Shown: positions 26,429 to 35,662 of the stretch, one piece after another
Position numbering within the stretch: the first letter of the stretch is position 1
Layout of the letters: each line of letters opens with the position of its first letter
NCBI RefSeq assembly: GCF_030817475.1
Contig: NZ_JAUSZJ010000002.1
Span: 4,974,626-5,038,625, forward strand
DNA: 64,000 nt
Direction: 5' to 3'
Source of the DNA: Streptomyces sp. V2I9
GTDB lineage: Bacteria; Actinomycetota; Actinomycetes; Streptomycetales; Streptomycetaceae
Notes under the pieces: model-generated
The model's input: the letters and a program-made list of their open reading frames with translations, nothing else
Databases searched by the model: none
What the model was told of the DNA's origin: nothing
Program-made: the position numbers and the translations under genes

Positions 26429-27424
26429 TCACGCCCCCTTGCCGTCGGTGGAGCCGGGCTGCTTCCAGGTCTCGCCCCAGCCCGCGCCCACGGCTGGTGG
26501 TCCGGCCGCCGGGTCCCGTTCCGTATGGGCGTGGTATTCCACCGAACCGGCGGTCATCTGCATGAACGCCTCCTCCAGCGAGGCCCGCTGGGAACTCAGC
26601 TCGTGCAGCACCAGCTGGTGACGGGCCGCCAGCTCACCCAGCTCCTCGGTGGAGGCGCCGTCGATCTCCAGGACGCCGCCCGCCGTCTCGACGGCGGTGA
26701 ACCCCTCCTGGTGCAGGATGTCGCGCAGCCGCTCCCACTGCGGGGAGCGCAGCCGCGTGTAGCTGCGGGAGTTCTCCTGGATGAAGTCGGCCATCGAGGT
26801 GTCGGCGAGGAGCTTGCCCTGGCCGATCACGATCAAGTGGTCGGCGGTCAGCGCCATCTCGCTCATCAGATGCGAGGAGACGAAGATGGTCCGGCCCTCC
26901 GCGGCGAGCGCCTTCATCAGGTTGCGGATCCAGTGGATGCCCTCGGGGTCCAGTCCGTTGACCGGCTCGTCGAACATCAGGATCTCGGGGTCGCCCAGCA
27001 GCGCGGAGGCGATGCCGAGCCGCTGGCCCATGCCGAGCGAGAACCCCTTGGACTTCTTCTTCGCCACCGCCGTGAGGCCGACCATGTCGAGCACCTCGTC
27101 CACCCGGCCGCGCGGGATGCGGTTGCTCTGCGCCAGGCACAGCAGGTTGTTGTACGCGCTGCGGCCGCCGTGCATCGCCTTGGCGTCGAGGAGCGCCCCG
27201 ATGTACTTCAGCGGTTCCTGGAGATCGCGGTAGTGCTTGCCGTCGATGCGCACCGTACCGCTGGTCGGATTGTCGAGATCGAGCATCATCCGCATCGTGG
27301 TGGACTTGCCCGCCCCGTTCGGACCGAGGAAACCCGTCACGATGCCCGGCCTGACCTGGAACGACAGATGATCGACGGCGATCTTGCTGCCGAACCGTTT
27401 GGTGAGTCCCTCGAGCTCGATCAT
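26429..27424 (-). CDS. ABC transporter ATP-binding protein (pair 2)
   Basis: 331 aa. Walker A GPNGAGKST, signature LGMGQRLGIA and Walker B ILMFDEPVNGLDPEG are intact; the sequence is closely similar to the pair-1 ATPase through the ABC core. ATG 27424 (MIELEGLTKRFG) is preferred over GTG 27430 because it aligns with the paralogue. The stop region overlaps the start of its permease gene. Confidence 0.92.
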   Translation of the reverse strand: MIELEGLTKRFGSKIAVDHLSFQVRPGIVTGFLGPNGAGKSTTMRMMLDLDNPTSGTVRIDGKHYRDLQEPLKYIGALLDAKAMHGGRSAYNNLLCLAQSNRIPRGRVDEVLDMVGLTAVAKKKSKGFSLGMGQRLGIASALLGDPEILMFDEPVNGLDPEGIHWIRNLMKALAAEGRTIFVSSHLMSEMALTADHLIVIGQGKLLADTSMADFIQENSRSYTRLRSPQWERLRDILHQEGFTAVETAGGVLEIDGASTEELGELAARHQLVLHELSSQRASLEEAFMQMTAGSVEYHAHTERDPAAGPPAVGAGWGETWKQPGSTDGKGA

Positions 27425-27507
27425 GCGCACACGCTAGAACGTGAGAGCGCCCGGCGCCACCACACGGGCGGAACCGGGCGCACACGGGGTCCTTCGCGCG
27501 GCGGGGC

Positions 27508-28446
27508 TCAGCGGGTCTGCTGGGCCGGGACGCCGCGGTTGGCGGGCTCGTCGTCCGTCGGGGAGCCGGCGGCGGCCACGGCTGCGCCGGTCAGCGTCGC
27601 CAGCATCTCGCGGACGTTGGTCAGCTGCGCGTTGATCGAGTCGCGGCGGTTGGTGAGCGCCGCGAGCTCGCGCTCCGATTCGCTGCGGATGCGGTCGGCC
27701 TTGGCGTTGGCGTCGGCGACGATGTCCTCCGCCTGGCGCTGCGCGGTCTCCACCGTCTGGCGGGCCCGGCGCTCGGCGTCCGTGCGGAGCTTCTCGGCCT
27801 CCAGGCGGAGCTGCTCGGCGCGGTGCTCGATCTCGGCGAGACGCTTCTCCGCCTTGGCCTGACGCGACGCGAGGTCGCGCTCCGACTGCTCGCGGCGCTT
27901 GGCGAGGTTGGTCTCGAAGTCGGCCGCGGCCTGGGCGGCCTTGGCGCGGGTCTCCTCGAAGAGGGCGTCGGCCTCCTCACGCTTCTGCTGGGCGTCCTTC
28001 TGGGCGTCGGAGCGCAGGGTGTTCGCCTCGCCCTGGGCCTTCTCGACGATCCGGACGCCCTCGTCCTCGGCCTTCGCCTTGCGCTCGGCGGCGAAGGTCT
28101 CGGCGTCGTTGCGCACCTGCTGGGCCGCCGACTCGGCGAGCTCGCGGTGCTGCTCGGCCGCGCGACGGGCCTCCTCGCGCAGGTCCTTCGCCTCCTCCTC
28201 GGCGAGGCGGAGAATCTTCTCGACACGGGCGCCGAGCCCGGCGTACGACGGCTCGGCGTCGTTTACCTGGGCCTGGGCGTTCTGCGTTTCGAGGTGCAGC
28301 TCCTCGATGCGCTTTTCCAGAGAGGTGATTCGGGCCAGAGCACTGTCACGGTCGGCGACGAGCTTGTTGATGCGGTCGTCCACCTGACCGCGGTCGTAGC
28401 CTCGTCGCACGAGCTCGAAGCCGAAGGGGGAGGAAGGGTCACTCAT
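27508..28446 (-). CDS. filP: FilP, intermediate-filament-like coiled-coil cytoskeletal protein
   Basis: 312 aa. FilP forms filaments near growing tips and gives the hypha stiffness, interacting with DivIVA and Scy. The short N-terminal segment FGFELVRRGYDRGQVDDRI is the DivIVA-like head, followed by an uninterrupted Ala/Glu/Arg coiled coil to about residue 275 and a short tail. ATG 28446 gives the known start style (MSDPSSPFGFELVRRGY). It lies 182 nt downstream of scy, as in S. coelicolor (SCO5396/5397, from memory). Confidence 0.94.
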   Translation of the reverse strand: MSDPSSPFGFELVRRGYDRGQVDDRINKLVADRDSALARITSLEKRIEELHLETQNAQAQVNDAEPSYAGLGARVEKILRLAEEEAKDLREEARRAAEQHRELAESAAQQVRNDAETFAAERKAKAEDEGVRIVEKAQGEANTLRSDAQKDAQQKREEADALFEETRAKAAQAAADFETNLAKRREQSERDLASRQAKAEKRLAEIEHRAEQLRLEAEKLRTDAERRARQTVETAQRQAEDIVADANAKADRIRSESERELAALTNRRDSINAQLTNVREMLATLTGAAVAAAGSPTDDEPANRGVPAQQTR

Positions 28447-28486
28447 GGGGTTCCTGTCGAATGAGACCGGTGAGGTGATAGAGGGA

Positions 28487-28513
28487 ATCCTAGGGGCCAT
28501 CGCGGCGTGTCAG
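28487..28513 (-). promoter_or_regulatory. Weak candidate promoter of filP
   Basis: On the minus strand TAGGAT (28487-28492), a good Streptomyces -10, follows CTGACA (28508-28513) with a 15-nt spacer, which is shorter than usual. It is 40 nt before the filP start. Confidence 0.3.
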
Positions 28514-28628
28514 CGTGAAGATGCCGGTTTGATCTGGAGAATGACACCCCTTTTGAGTGGCTGACCCCCGGAGCGCTTGCCACTGCGGGGTTGAATGTCC
28601 ATGACGAAGCCCGGTGCGCCGCGGACCG

Positions 28629-31600
28629 CTACCGCTCGGACGCCTTGCCCCCCGATCGCGTGCCCGCCGCCGCCGGAGCCTTGGAGCCTCCCCCGGCACC
28701 GGCCGCCGGCTTTCCTCCCCCGGTCGGAGTCTCGAAAGACTCCAACGCTTCCAACACGTCCTGGACACGGGAGATCTCCGCATTGATGTCCTCGCGCCTG
28801 CGCACCAGGACGTCCAGTTCGCGCTTGCCCTCCTCGATCGTCGCCTTCGCCTCGGCCTCGGCGTCGGCCCGCAGCTTCTCCGCCTCGCGGACCAGCCCGG
28901 CCTTCTTGGTCTCGGCCTCCTTCAGCAGCGACTCGGCCCGCTTCACCGCGGCGATCCGGACCTTGCTCGCCTCCGCGTTGGCCTCCGCCAGCAGCTCCTT
29001 GGCCTTCGCCTCGGCCTCGTCGCGCTGCTCGGTCGCCGCCTTCATCAGATGGTCGACGCGCTCCCCGGCGGTCTTCATCTGCTCGGAGGTCTCCCGGCGG
29101 GCCCGCTCGTGCAGCTCCTCGATCTCGCTCTCCAGCCGGGCCCGCTGGGCCTCGGCCCGCTCCCGGATCTGGGTCGCGTCGCGCCGCGCGCCCACCAGCA
29201 GCTCGTCGGCGTCCGCACGGGCGCGCTCCACCAGGGTGTTGCCCTCGACGGTCGCCTCGGAGGTGATGCGCACGGCCTCCTTGCGGGCCGCGCCGACCAT
29301 CGTGTCGGCCTGGCCCTCGGCCTCGGTGGCCGTCCGCAGCGCTTCCTCCCGCGCCTTGTTGATGAGCTGGTCCGCCTGCTCGGCCGCGTCCGCCCGGCGC
29401 TTGGCCGCCGCCTCGCGCGCCTCGTCCAGCACCCGGTCCGCCTCCTCGCGGGCCTGCGAACGCAGCTCCTCCGCCGCCGACTCCGCCTCCGCGCGCAGCC
29501 GTTCGGCCTCCTCGTGGGTGCGGGCCGCGTGCTCCTGCGCCGCGCCCAGCCGCTCGGCCGCCTCGGCGCGCAGCCGCTCGGCCTCGGCCGTCGCCTCGGC
29601 CAGCATCCGGTCCGCCTGCTCGGTGGAGTCCGCCCGGCGGCGGTTGGCCTCCGTGGTGGCCTCGACGACCAACTGCTCGGACGCGCGGGCCGCCTCGGTC
29701 CGCAGGCGCTCGCTCTCGCCGGTGGCCTCGCCGATCAGCCGGTCCGACTGGGCCGCCGCCTCGGAACGGATCCGGTTGGCGTCCTGACGGGCCTCGGCAC
29801 GGGCGCGCGAGGCGTCCTGTTCCGCCGACGCCAGGGCGTCGGACGCCTCGGTCCGCATCCGCTGGCTGTACTCGGAGGCGTCCGCGCGCAGCCGCTCCGA
29901 CTCGCCGATCGCCTCGGAGACGGTCCGCTCGGCCAGCGCCTTCGCCGCCGCGGCCTCCTCCTCGGCCTCGCGGCGCGACCGCGCCGCGTCCTCGTTCGCC
30001 TCGCTCCGCAGCCGTACGGCGTCCTCCGAGGCCCGCTCCCGCTCCGCGTGCGCGTCGGAGCGGACCCGGTCCGCCTCCTCCTGCGCCTCGGTGCGGGTGC
30101 GCTCCGCCGCGTGCTCCGCCGCCGAACGCAGCCCGGTGATCTCCTCCTCGGCCTGCTCCTGCAGACCCGCGACGGAATCCCGGACCTGCTGGGCGGTCTG
30201 CTCGGCCGCCGCGACCAGCTCGGCCGCCCGCGTGTCCGCCTCCTCGACCAGCCGGGCCGCCTCCGCCTCGGCCTCCTCGACCCGCTTGCGGGCTGCGGCG
30301 AGCAGCTCCTCGCTCTGCTCGCGGGCCCGCTCGCGCTCCTGTTCGGCCTCGGTCCGGGCCGCGCCGAGGATCTCGTCGGCCTCCCGCCGACGGCGCGTGG
30401 CCTCCTCGCGGGCGGCCTCCAGCGCCTCGGCCGCCTCGGCGGCGACCCGCTCGGCGGCGGCCGCGGCCTCCGCGCGCACCCGCCCGGCGCTCTCCTGCGC
30501 CTCCGACTTGAGCCGCTCCGCCTCCGCGGCCGCCTCGCTCCGCAGCCGTACGGCGATGTTCTCGCCCTCGGCGCGCGACTGCGCGGCGTCCGCCGCCGCC
30601 TCGTCGCGCAGTCGCTCGGCCTCCGCCTCGGCCTGCTCGGCCAGCGCCCGCAGCCGCTCGGCGGACTCGGTGCGCAGCCGCTCGGTCTCCTCGGCCGTCT
30701 CGCGGCGGAGCCGCTCGGCCTCGGTCCTGGCCTCGCCCAGCGCCTCCTCGGCGGCGGCGAGCCGGGACTCCGCCTCGGCGTGCAGCCGGGCCAGCTCCTC
30801 GGCGGCCTCGGCCTGCCGGGCGGCGACGCCCCGCTCGGTCTCCTCGCGCAGCTCGGTCGCGGCCGCCTCGGCCGCCTCCGTGAGGGCGGCGGCCTGCTCC
30901 TCGGCCTCGGCCCGCATCCGGTCGGCCTCGGACCGGGTGCGCTCCAGCGTCTCCTCGGCCTGCTTGCGCAGGGTCGCGGCCCGCTCGGCGGCCTCGGCGC
31001 GGATGCGCTCGCTCTCGCCGTTCGCCTTGGTGCGCAGCTCGTCCGCGTCGGAGCGGGCCCGGGTCAGCAGCTCCTCGGCGGTACGGGCGCCCTCCTCCAG
31101 CTGCTGGACCGCCTCGCGGCGGGCCTCGCCCCGGATGCGCTCGCCCTCGGCGACCGCCTGGGAGCGCAGCTCCTCGGCCTCGCCGCGCAGCCGGCGGGCC
31201 TCCTCCTGGAGCTCGACCGTCTTGGCCCGGTACTCCTTGGTGTCGTCCTTGGCCGCGCCCTTGAGCTCGTCGGCCTGCTCCTCGGCCTCGCCGCGCAGCC
31301 GGTCCGCCTCGGCCTGGGCCTCGCGCCGGATCCGCTCGGCCTCCTCGCGGGCCGCCTTCGTGGTCGACTCCGCGTCCTCGGACGCCTTGGTCAGCACCTC
31401 CTCGGCGCTGCGGGCGGCCTTGGCGAGCTGGGCGGCGGCGTCCTCGGCCGCCGCCGTACCGGCCTTCTCGGCCGCCTCCGCGACCAGCCGCTCCGCCTCG
31501 GCACGGGCGTCGGCGAGGGCCTGCTCGGCCTCCTCCTTCAGCGCCTCGGTGCTCTTGGTGGCCTCCCCGACCAGCCGGGCGATCTCCGACTTGGCCGTAC

Positions 31601-32522
31601 GGGTGCGCTGCTCGTTCTGCGACTCGGCGGCGGCGACCTGCTTGGCCGCCGTCTCCTTCGCCTCGGAGAGGACCTTCTCGGCCTCCAGCCGGGCCTCGCG
31701 CAGCCGGGTCTCGGCCTCCGACAGCCGCTGCTCGGCGGTGCGGTTGAGCTCGGCGGTCTGCTGGCGGGCCTGGTCGGTCTCCGCCGTCGTCGTGGAGCGC
31801 AGCTGCTCCGCGTGGCTGGTGGCCTCCTGCGCCTGGGCGGAGGCGTTCACCAGGAGCCGCTCGGCGTCCTTGCGGGCGCGCAGCAGGATCGCTTCGGCTT
31901 CGGCTCGGGCCGCCTCGGCCTCGGAACCGGTCCGCCGCCGCGTCTCCTCCGCCAGCCGGGCGGCCTCCTCCCGCGCGGCGGCCAGCGCCTGCTCGGCCTC
32001 GGCGCGGGACTCCTCCAGCAGCCGGCGGGCCTGCGACTCGGTGCGGGCGCGCAGCTGTTCGGCCCAGGCGACGTTCTCGTTGACGTGCGACTCGACGGTC
32101 TGGCGGCGCTCCGCCAGCTCCTGGTCGAGCCGCTGCCTGCGCTGCACGGCCTCGGTGTGCAACTCGGCCTGCAGGCGCGCCTGGTGCTCGGCGTGCTCCT
32201 GGAGGATCCGCTGCGTCTGGGCCCGTGCCTCGCGCAGTTCGCGCTCGGCGTCGCTGCGCATCTGCTCGGCCTGGATCTGCGCGTTCCGCAGCATCTGCTC
32301 GGCCTGGTAGCCGATGTCCGCGCTGTCGTACGCGGGACGGTTCGCGAGATTGCGCCGGGCCTCGTGCAGCTTGGCACGCAAGACCTCGACCTGGTAGCCG
32401 AGGTCCTCGGCGTGCTGGACGGCCTTCTCCCGGTCGGTCTTCAGCCGGTCCATCTCGGCTTCGAACCGCGAGAGATGGTCGTCTTCAGCTCGGTGGCTCT
32501 CCTGGCGTTCGTAGCCCCGCAC
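28629..32522 (-). CDS. scy: Scy, giant coiled-coil polarity scaffold
   Basis: 1297 aa. Scy organises the tip-organising centre and recruits DivIVA and FilP. The N-terminus (RFEAEMDRLKTDREKAVQHAEDLGYQ is the core region) is followed by roughly 1200 residues of continuous heptad- and longer-period coiled coil made of A, E, R, Q and L, such as EAERLRTEA-type repeats, and ends in a Gly/Ala/Lys tail. There is no membrane segment. GTG 32522 is chosen since GGAAGG lies 13 nt upstream, a rather long spacing. The upstream box sits in a 20-bp tandem duplication. Confidence 0.94.
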   Translation of the reverse strand: MRGYERQESHRAEDDHLSRFEAEMDRLKTDREKAVQHAEDLGYQVEVLRAKLHEARRNLANRPAYDSADIGYQAEQMLRNAQIQAEQMRSDAERELREARAQTQRILQEHAEHQARLQAELHTEAVQRRQRLDQELAERRQTVESHVNENVAWAEQLRARTESQARRLLEESRAEAEQALAAAREEAARLAEETRRRTGSEAEAARAEAEAILLRARKDAERLLVNASAQAQEATSHAEQLRSTTTAETDQARQQTAELNRTAEQRLSEAETRLREARLEAEKVLSEAKETAAKQVAAAESQNEQRTRTAKSEIARLVGEATKSTEALKEEAEQALADARAEAERLVAEAAEKAGTAAAEDAAAQLAKAARSAEEVLTKASEDAESTTKAAREEAERIRREAQAEADRLRGEAEEQADELKGAAKDDTKEYRAKTVELQEEARRLRGEAEELRSQAVAEGERIRGEARREAVQQLEEGARTAEELLTRARSDADELRTKANGESERIRAEAAERAATLRKQAEETLERTRSEADRMRAEAEEQAAALTEAAEAAATELREETERGVAARQAEAAEELARLHAEAESRLAAAEEALGEARTEAERLRRETAEETERLRTESAERLRALAEQAEAEAERLRDEAAADAAQSRAEGENIAVRLRSEAAAEAERLKSEAQESAGRVRAEAAAAAERVAAEAAEALEAAREEATRRRREADEILGAARTEAEQERERAREQSEELLAAARKRVEEAEAEAARLVEEADTRAAELVAAAEQTAQQVRDSVAGLQEQAEEEITGLRSAAEHAAERTRTEAQEEADRVRSDAHAERERASEDAVRLRSEANEDAARSRREAEEEAAAAKALAERTVSEAIGESERLRADASEYSQRMRTEASDALASAEQDASRARAEARQDANRIRSEAAAQSDRLIGEATGESERLRTEAARASEQLVVEATTEANRRRADSTEQADRMLAEATAEAERLRAEAAERLGAAQEHAARTHEEAERLRAEAESAAEELRSQAREEADRVLDEAREAAAKRRADAAEQADQLINKAREEALRTATEAEGQADTMVGAARKEAVRITSEATVEGNTLVERARADADELLVGARRDATQIRERAEAQRARLESEIEELHERARRETSEQMKTAGERVDHLMKAATEQRDEAEAKAKELLAEANAEASKVRIAAVKRAESLLKEAETKKAGLVREAEKLRADAEAEAKATIEEGKRELDVLVRRREDINAEISRVQDVLEALESFETPTGGGKPAAGAGGGSKAPAAAGTRSGGKASER

Positions 32523-32537
32523 TGCGCGGTCCCATCC

Positions 32538-32613
32538 TTCCCCGAGCTCTCAACTTCTTCCCCGAGCTCTCAACTTCGTTCGAGCAGGGGAGACACCACT
32601 GAGCAGGGGAGAC
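32538..32613. repeat. Two sets of short direct repeats in the scy leader
   Basis: A perfect 20-bp tandem duplication (32538-32557 and 32558-32577) is followed by two copies of GAGCAGGGGAGAC at 32582-32594 and 32601-32613, 19 bp apart. On the sense strand of scy the 20-mer contains the purine-rich GGGGAAG, so the ribosome-binding region is effectively duplicated. Confidence 0.85.
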
Positions 32614-32764
32614 CCCAACCCTGGTCGAAACCCTCCGCACGAGCACTGCTCGGCGGCGAGTCGTCTCCCGGGGAATGGTGACAGACAAACGACGAGGACG
32701 CGGTACGGCCCCGACCCGGCCCCGGCCCGGAGCCGCCCACTCTACCGGGCCGGATATGCGGAGG

Positions 32765-33193
32765 TCAGTGCTCCGTCCGGCTCGTGACCAGTTCGGTGAG
32801 GACACCGTGGCAGTCCTTGGGGTGCAGGAACGTGATCCGGGACCCCATCGAACCCGTCCTGGGCTCGTCGTACAGCACCCGGACGCCCTTCTCGCGGATG
32901 TCCGCGGCGTCCCCGTCCACGTCCTCGGTCCCGAAGGCGATGTGGTGCACGCCCTCCCCGTTCTTGGCCAGCCACTTGCCCACGGCCGAGTCCTCGCGGG
33001 TGGGTTCCAGGAGCTGGAGGTAGGAGGCCCCGCCGTCCGAGGTCCCGTTGATCTTGAGCATGGCCTCCCGGACGCCCTGCTCCTCGTTGATCTCGGAGTG
33101 GAACACCTCGAAGCCGTACGTGGCACGGTAGAACTCGACGGTCCTGTCCAGGTCGAAACAGGCGATTCCGATGTGATCGATGCGCGTCAGCAT
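32765..33193 (-). CDS. mce: Methylmalonyl-CoA epimerase
   Basis: 142 aa, vicinal-oxygen-chelate fold, interconverts (R)- and (S)-methylmalonyl-CoA. The metal-binding His of IDHIGIA, the Glu-containing LQLLEP, the His of VHHIAFG and the Glu of GVLTELV make the standard metal set. ATG 33193 gives MLTRIDHIGIAC, the normal start; a longer frame to 33229 is unlikely. Divergent from the acetyltransferase. Confidence 0.95.
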   Translation of the reverse strand: MLTRIDHIGIACFDLDRTVEFYRATYGFEVFHSEINEEQGVREAMLKINGTSDGGASYLQLLEPTREDSAVGKWLAKNGEGVHHIAFGTEDVDGDAADIREKGVRVLYDEPRTGSMGSRITFLHPKDCHGVLTELVTSRTEH

Positions 33194-33338
33194 GGATTCA
33201 GCATGGATCGGCTCCCGCGCTCCCGCCATGGTTACACAACGTGCGCGCCGTCACACCGGCAGCCGGATGACGGGCGGGGGAGCGCTCAGTACATTCAGGT
33301 AAACCCTCGTTCACATCCGATCCCAAGGGGCCGTGCCC

Positions 33339-34544
33339 ATGCCAGCAACGACCGGTACCACCACCTCAGTGATCGTCGCGGGCGCCCGGACGCCCATGGG
33401 CCGTCTCCTCGGCTCCCTCAAGAGCTTCTCCGCGGCCGACCTCGGCGGGTTCGCGATCAAGGCCGCGCTGGACCGGGCGGGCATCGGCGGCGACCAGGTC
33501 CAGTACGTGATCATGGGGCAGGTGCTCCAGGCGGGCGCGGGCCAGATCCCCGCCCGGCAGGCCGCGATCAAGGCCGGCATCCCGATGAACGTCCCCGCGC
33601 TCACCGTCAACAAGGTGTGCCTGTCCGGGCTCGACGCCATCGCGCTGGCCGACCAGCTCATCCGCGCCGGGGAGTTCGACGTCGTGGTCGCGGGTGGCCA
33701 GGAGTCCATGACCAATGCCCCGCACCTGCTCCCCAAGTCCCGCGAGGGCTACAAGTACGGCGCGATCGAGATGCTGGACTCGATGGCGCACGACGGTCTC
33801 ACCGACGCGTACGAGAACATCCCCATGGGCGAGTCCACCGAGAAGCACAACCGCCGCCTCGGTCTCGACCGCGCCGCCCAGGACGAGATCGGCGCGCTCT
33901 CCCACCAGCGGGCCGCCGCCGCGCGGAAGAACGGCCTCTTCGACGCCGAGATCACCCCGGTGGAGATCCCGCAGCGCAAGGGTGACGCCGTCCTCTTCTC
34001 CCAGGACGAGGGCATCCGCGCCGAGACCACCGCCGAGACCCTCGGCAAGCTGCGCCCCGCCTTCGCCAAGGACGGCACCATCACCGCCGGCACCTCCTCG
34101 CAGATCTCCGACGGCGCGGCCGCGGTCGTCGTGATGAGCAAGGCCAAGGCCGAGGAGCTGGGCCTCGACTGGATCGCCGAGATCGGCGCCCACGGCAACG
34201 TGGCCGGTCCCGACAACTCCCTCCAGTCGCAGCCCTCCAACGCCATCCGGCACGCCCTGAAGAAGGACGGCCTGACCGTCGACGACCTCGACCTCATCGA
34301 GATCAACGAGGCGTTCGCCGCCGTCGCCGTCCAGTCCATGAAGGACCTGGGCGTCACCTCGGACAAGGTCAACGTCAACGGCGGCGCGATCGCGCTCGGT
34401 CACCCCATCGGGATGTCCGGCGCGCGGGTCGTCCTGCACCTGGCCCTGGAGCTGAAGCGGCGCGGCGGCGGTACGGGCGCGGCGGCGCTGTGCGGCGGCG
34501 GCGGTCAGGGCGACGCGCTGATCCTGCGCGTTCCGGGCAAGTAG
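33339..34544 (+). CDS. Acetyl-CoA C-acetyltransferase (thiolase)
   Basis: 401 aa. Condenses two acetyl-CoA or cleaves acetoacetyl-CoA. Catalytic Cys94 lies in NKVCLSGLDAI, the His in GGAIALGHPIGMSGAR, and the second Cys in AALCGGGGQGDA. ATG 33339 is 8 nt after AAGGGG (33325-33330); GTG 33333 is the alternative. It is followed after 64 nt by meaB and probably co-transcribed with it. Confidence 0.95.
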   Translation: MPATTGTTTSVIVAGARTPMGRLLGSLKSFSAADLGGFAIKAALDRAGIGGDQVQYVIMGQVLQAGAGQIPARQAAIKAGIPMNVPALTVNKVCLSGLDAIALADQLIRAGEFDVVVAGGQESMTNAPHLLPKSREGYKYGAIEMLDSMAHDGLTDAYENIPMGESTEKHNRRLGLDRAAQDEIGALSHQRAAAARKNGLFDAEITPVEIPQRKGDAVLFSQDEGIRAETTAETLGKLRPAFAKDGTITAGTSSQISDGAAAVVVMSKAKAEELGLDWIAEIGAHGNVAGPDNSLQSQPSNAIRHALKKDGLTVDDLDLIEINEAFAAVAVQSMKDLGVTSDKVNVNGGAIALGHPIGMSGARVVLHLALELKRRGGGTGAAALCGGGGQGDALILRVPGK

Positions 34545-34608
34545 TACGCGTGACGACGCCGGGCCCGTACGGGGTCCGGGACGGGGCAAGGCGAACGGAG
34601 CGGTGAAC

Positions 34609-35571
34609 GTGGACGTGGACGTCCCCACGCTGGTCGAGCAGGCGCGAGCAGGCAGGCCGCGTGCGGTGGCCCGGCTGATCTCGCTGGTGGAGGGGGCGTC
34701 CCCGCACCTGCGCGAGGTGATGGCCGCGCTGGCGCCGCTGGCGGGCCACGCCTACGTCGTCGGGCTCACCGGCTCGCCGGGCGTCGGCAAGTCCACCTCC
34801 ACCTCGGCCCTGGTCTCCGCGTACCGCCGGGCGGGCAAGCGGGTCGGCGTCCTCGCCGTCGACCCGTCCTCGCCGTTCTCCGGCGGGGCGCTGCTGGGCG
34901 ACCGGGTCCGGATGTCGGACCACGCCTCGGATCCGGGCGTCTACATCCGTTCGATGGCGACCCGGGGCCACCTCGGCGGCCTCGCCCGGTCGGCCCCGCA
35001 GGCCATCCGGGTGCTGGACGCGGCCGGCTGCGACGTGGTCCTCGTCGAGACGGTCGGCGTCGGCCAGTCCGAGGTGGAGATCGCCTCCCAGGCCGACACC
35101 TCGGTCGTCCTGCTCGCGCCCGGCATGGGCGACGGCATCCAGGCGGCGAAGGCCGGAATCCTGGAGATCGGCGACGTGTACGTGGTCAACAAGGCCGACC
35201 GCGACGGCGCCGACGCCACCGCCCGCGAGCTGAACCACATGCTCGGCCTGGGCGAGGCCCGCGGCCCCGGAGACTGGCGTCCCCCGATCGTGAAGACGGT
35301 CGCGGCCCGGAGCGAGGGCACGGACGAGGTCGTCGAGGCCCTGGAGAAGCACCGAGCCTGGATGGAGGAGCACGGCGTCCTGACCGAGCGCCGGACCGCT
35401 CGCGCGGCCCGCGAGGTCGAGACGATCGCCGTGACCGCCCTGCGCGAGAAGATCGCGGACCTCCGCGGCGACCGCCGCCTGAACGCCCTGGCCCAACGCA
35501 TCGTGGCGGGAAGCCTGGACCCGTACGCGGCGGCGGACGAACTGGTGGCGGGGCTGACAGAAGGCTCCTGA
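34609..35571 (+). CDS. meaB: MeaB, GTPase chaperone of B12-dependent acyl-CoA mutases
   Basis: 320 aa. A G3E-family GTPase that loads and protects adenosylcobalamin in methylmalonyl- or isobutyryl-CoA mutase. Walker A GSPGVGKS, the Mg-binding VDPSSPFSGGALLGDRVRM, VETVGVGQSE and the base-specificity NKAD are all visible. GTG 34609 is 8 nt after GGAG; GTG 34603 is only 2 nt away. A candidate client in this window is icmA. Confidence 0.95.
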   Translation: MDVDVPTLVEQARAGRPRAVARLISLVEGASPHLREVMAALAPLAGHAYVVGLTGSPGVGKSTSTSALVSAYRRAGKRVGVLAVDPSSPFSGGALLGDRVRMSDHASDPGVYIRSMATRGHLGGLARSAPQAIRVLDAAGCDVVLVETVGVGQSEVEIASQADTSVVLLAPGMGDGIQAAKAGILEIGDVYVVNKADRDGADATARELNHMLGLGEARGPGDWRPPIVKTVAARSEGTDEVVEALEKHRAWMEEHGVLTERRTARAAREVETIAVTALREKIADLRGDRRLNALAQRIVAGSLDPYAAADELVAGLTEGS

Positions 35572-35581
35572 CCACCTGAGC

Positions 35582-35640
35582 GTGCGCGCGAAGGCCCTCG
35601 GAGCGGCGCTCACAGCCGCTCCGAGGGCCTTCGCGCGCAC
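35582..35640. terminator. Very long bidirectional terminator
   Basis: A perfect 26-bp stem (35582-35607 with 35615-35640) closes a 7-nt loop between the convergent meaB and PepSY genes. There is no mismatch in the stem, which is unusually long. Confidence 0.9.
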
Positions 35641-35662
35641 GGGGCCCGTTCCCCGGCGGAGG

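Noticed and set aside
32538..32613. CRISPR-like array
   Set aside because: The repeats are adjacent tandem copies without spacers and there are no cas genes.
28614..32681. A 1355-codon open frame on the plus strand opposite scy
   Set aside because: Leu/Gly/Arg-rich translation with no domain; it mirrors the GC-biased coiled-coil gene on the minus strand, whose coding pattern and family match are strong.
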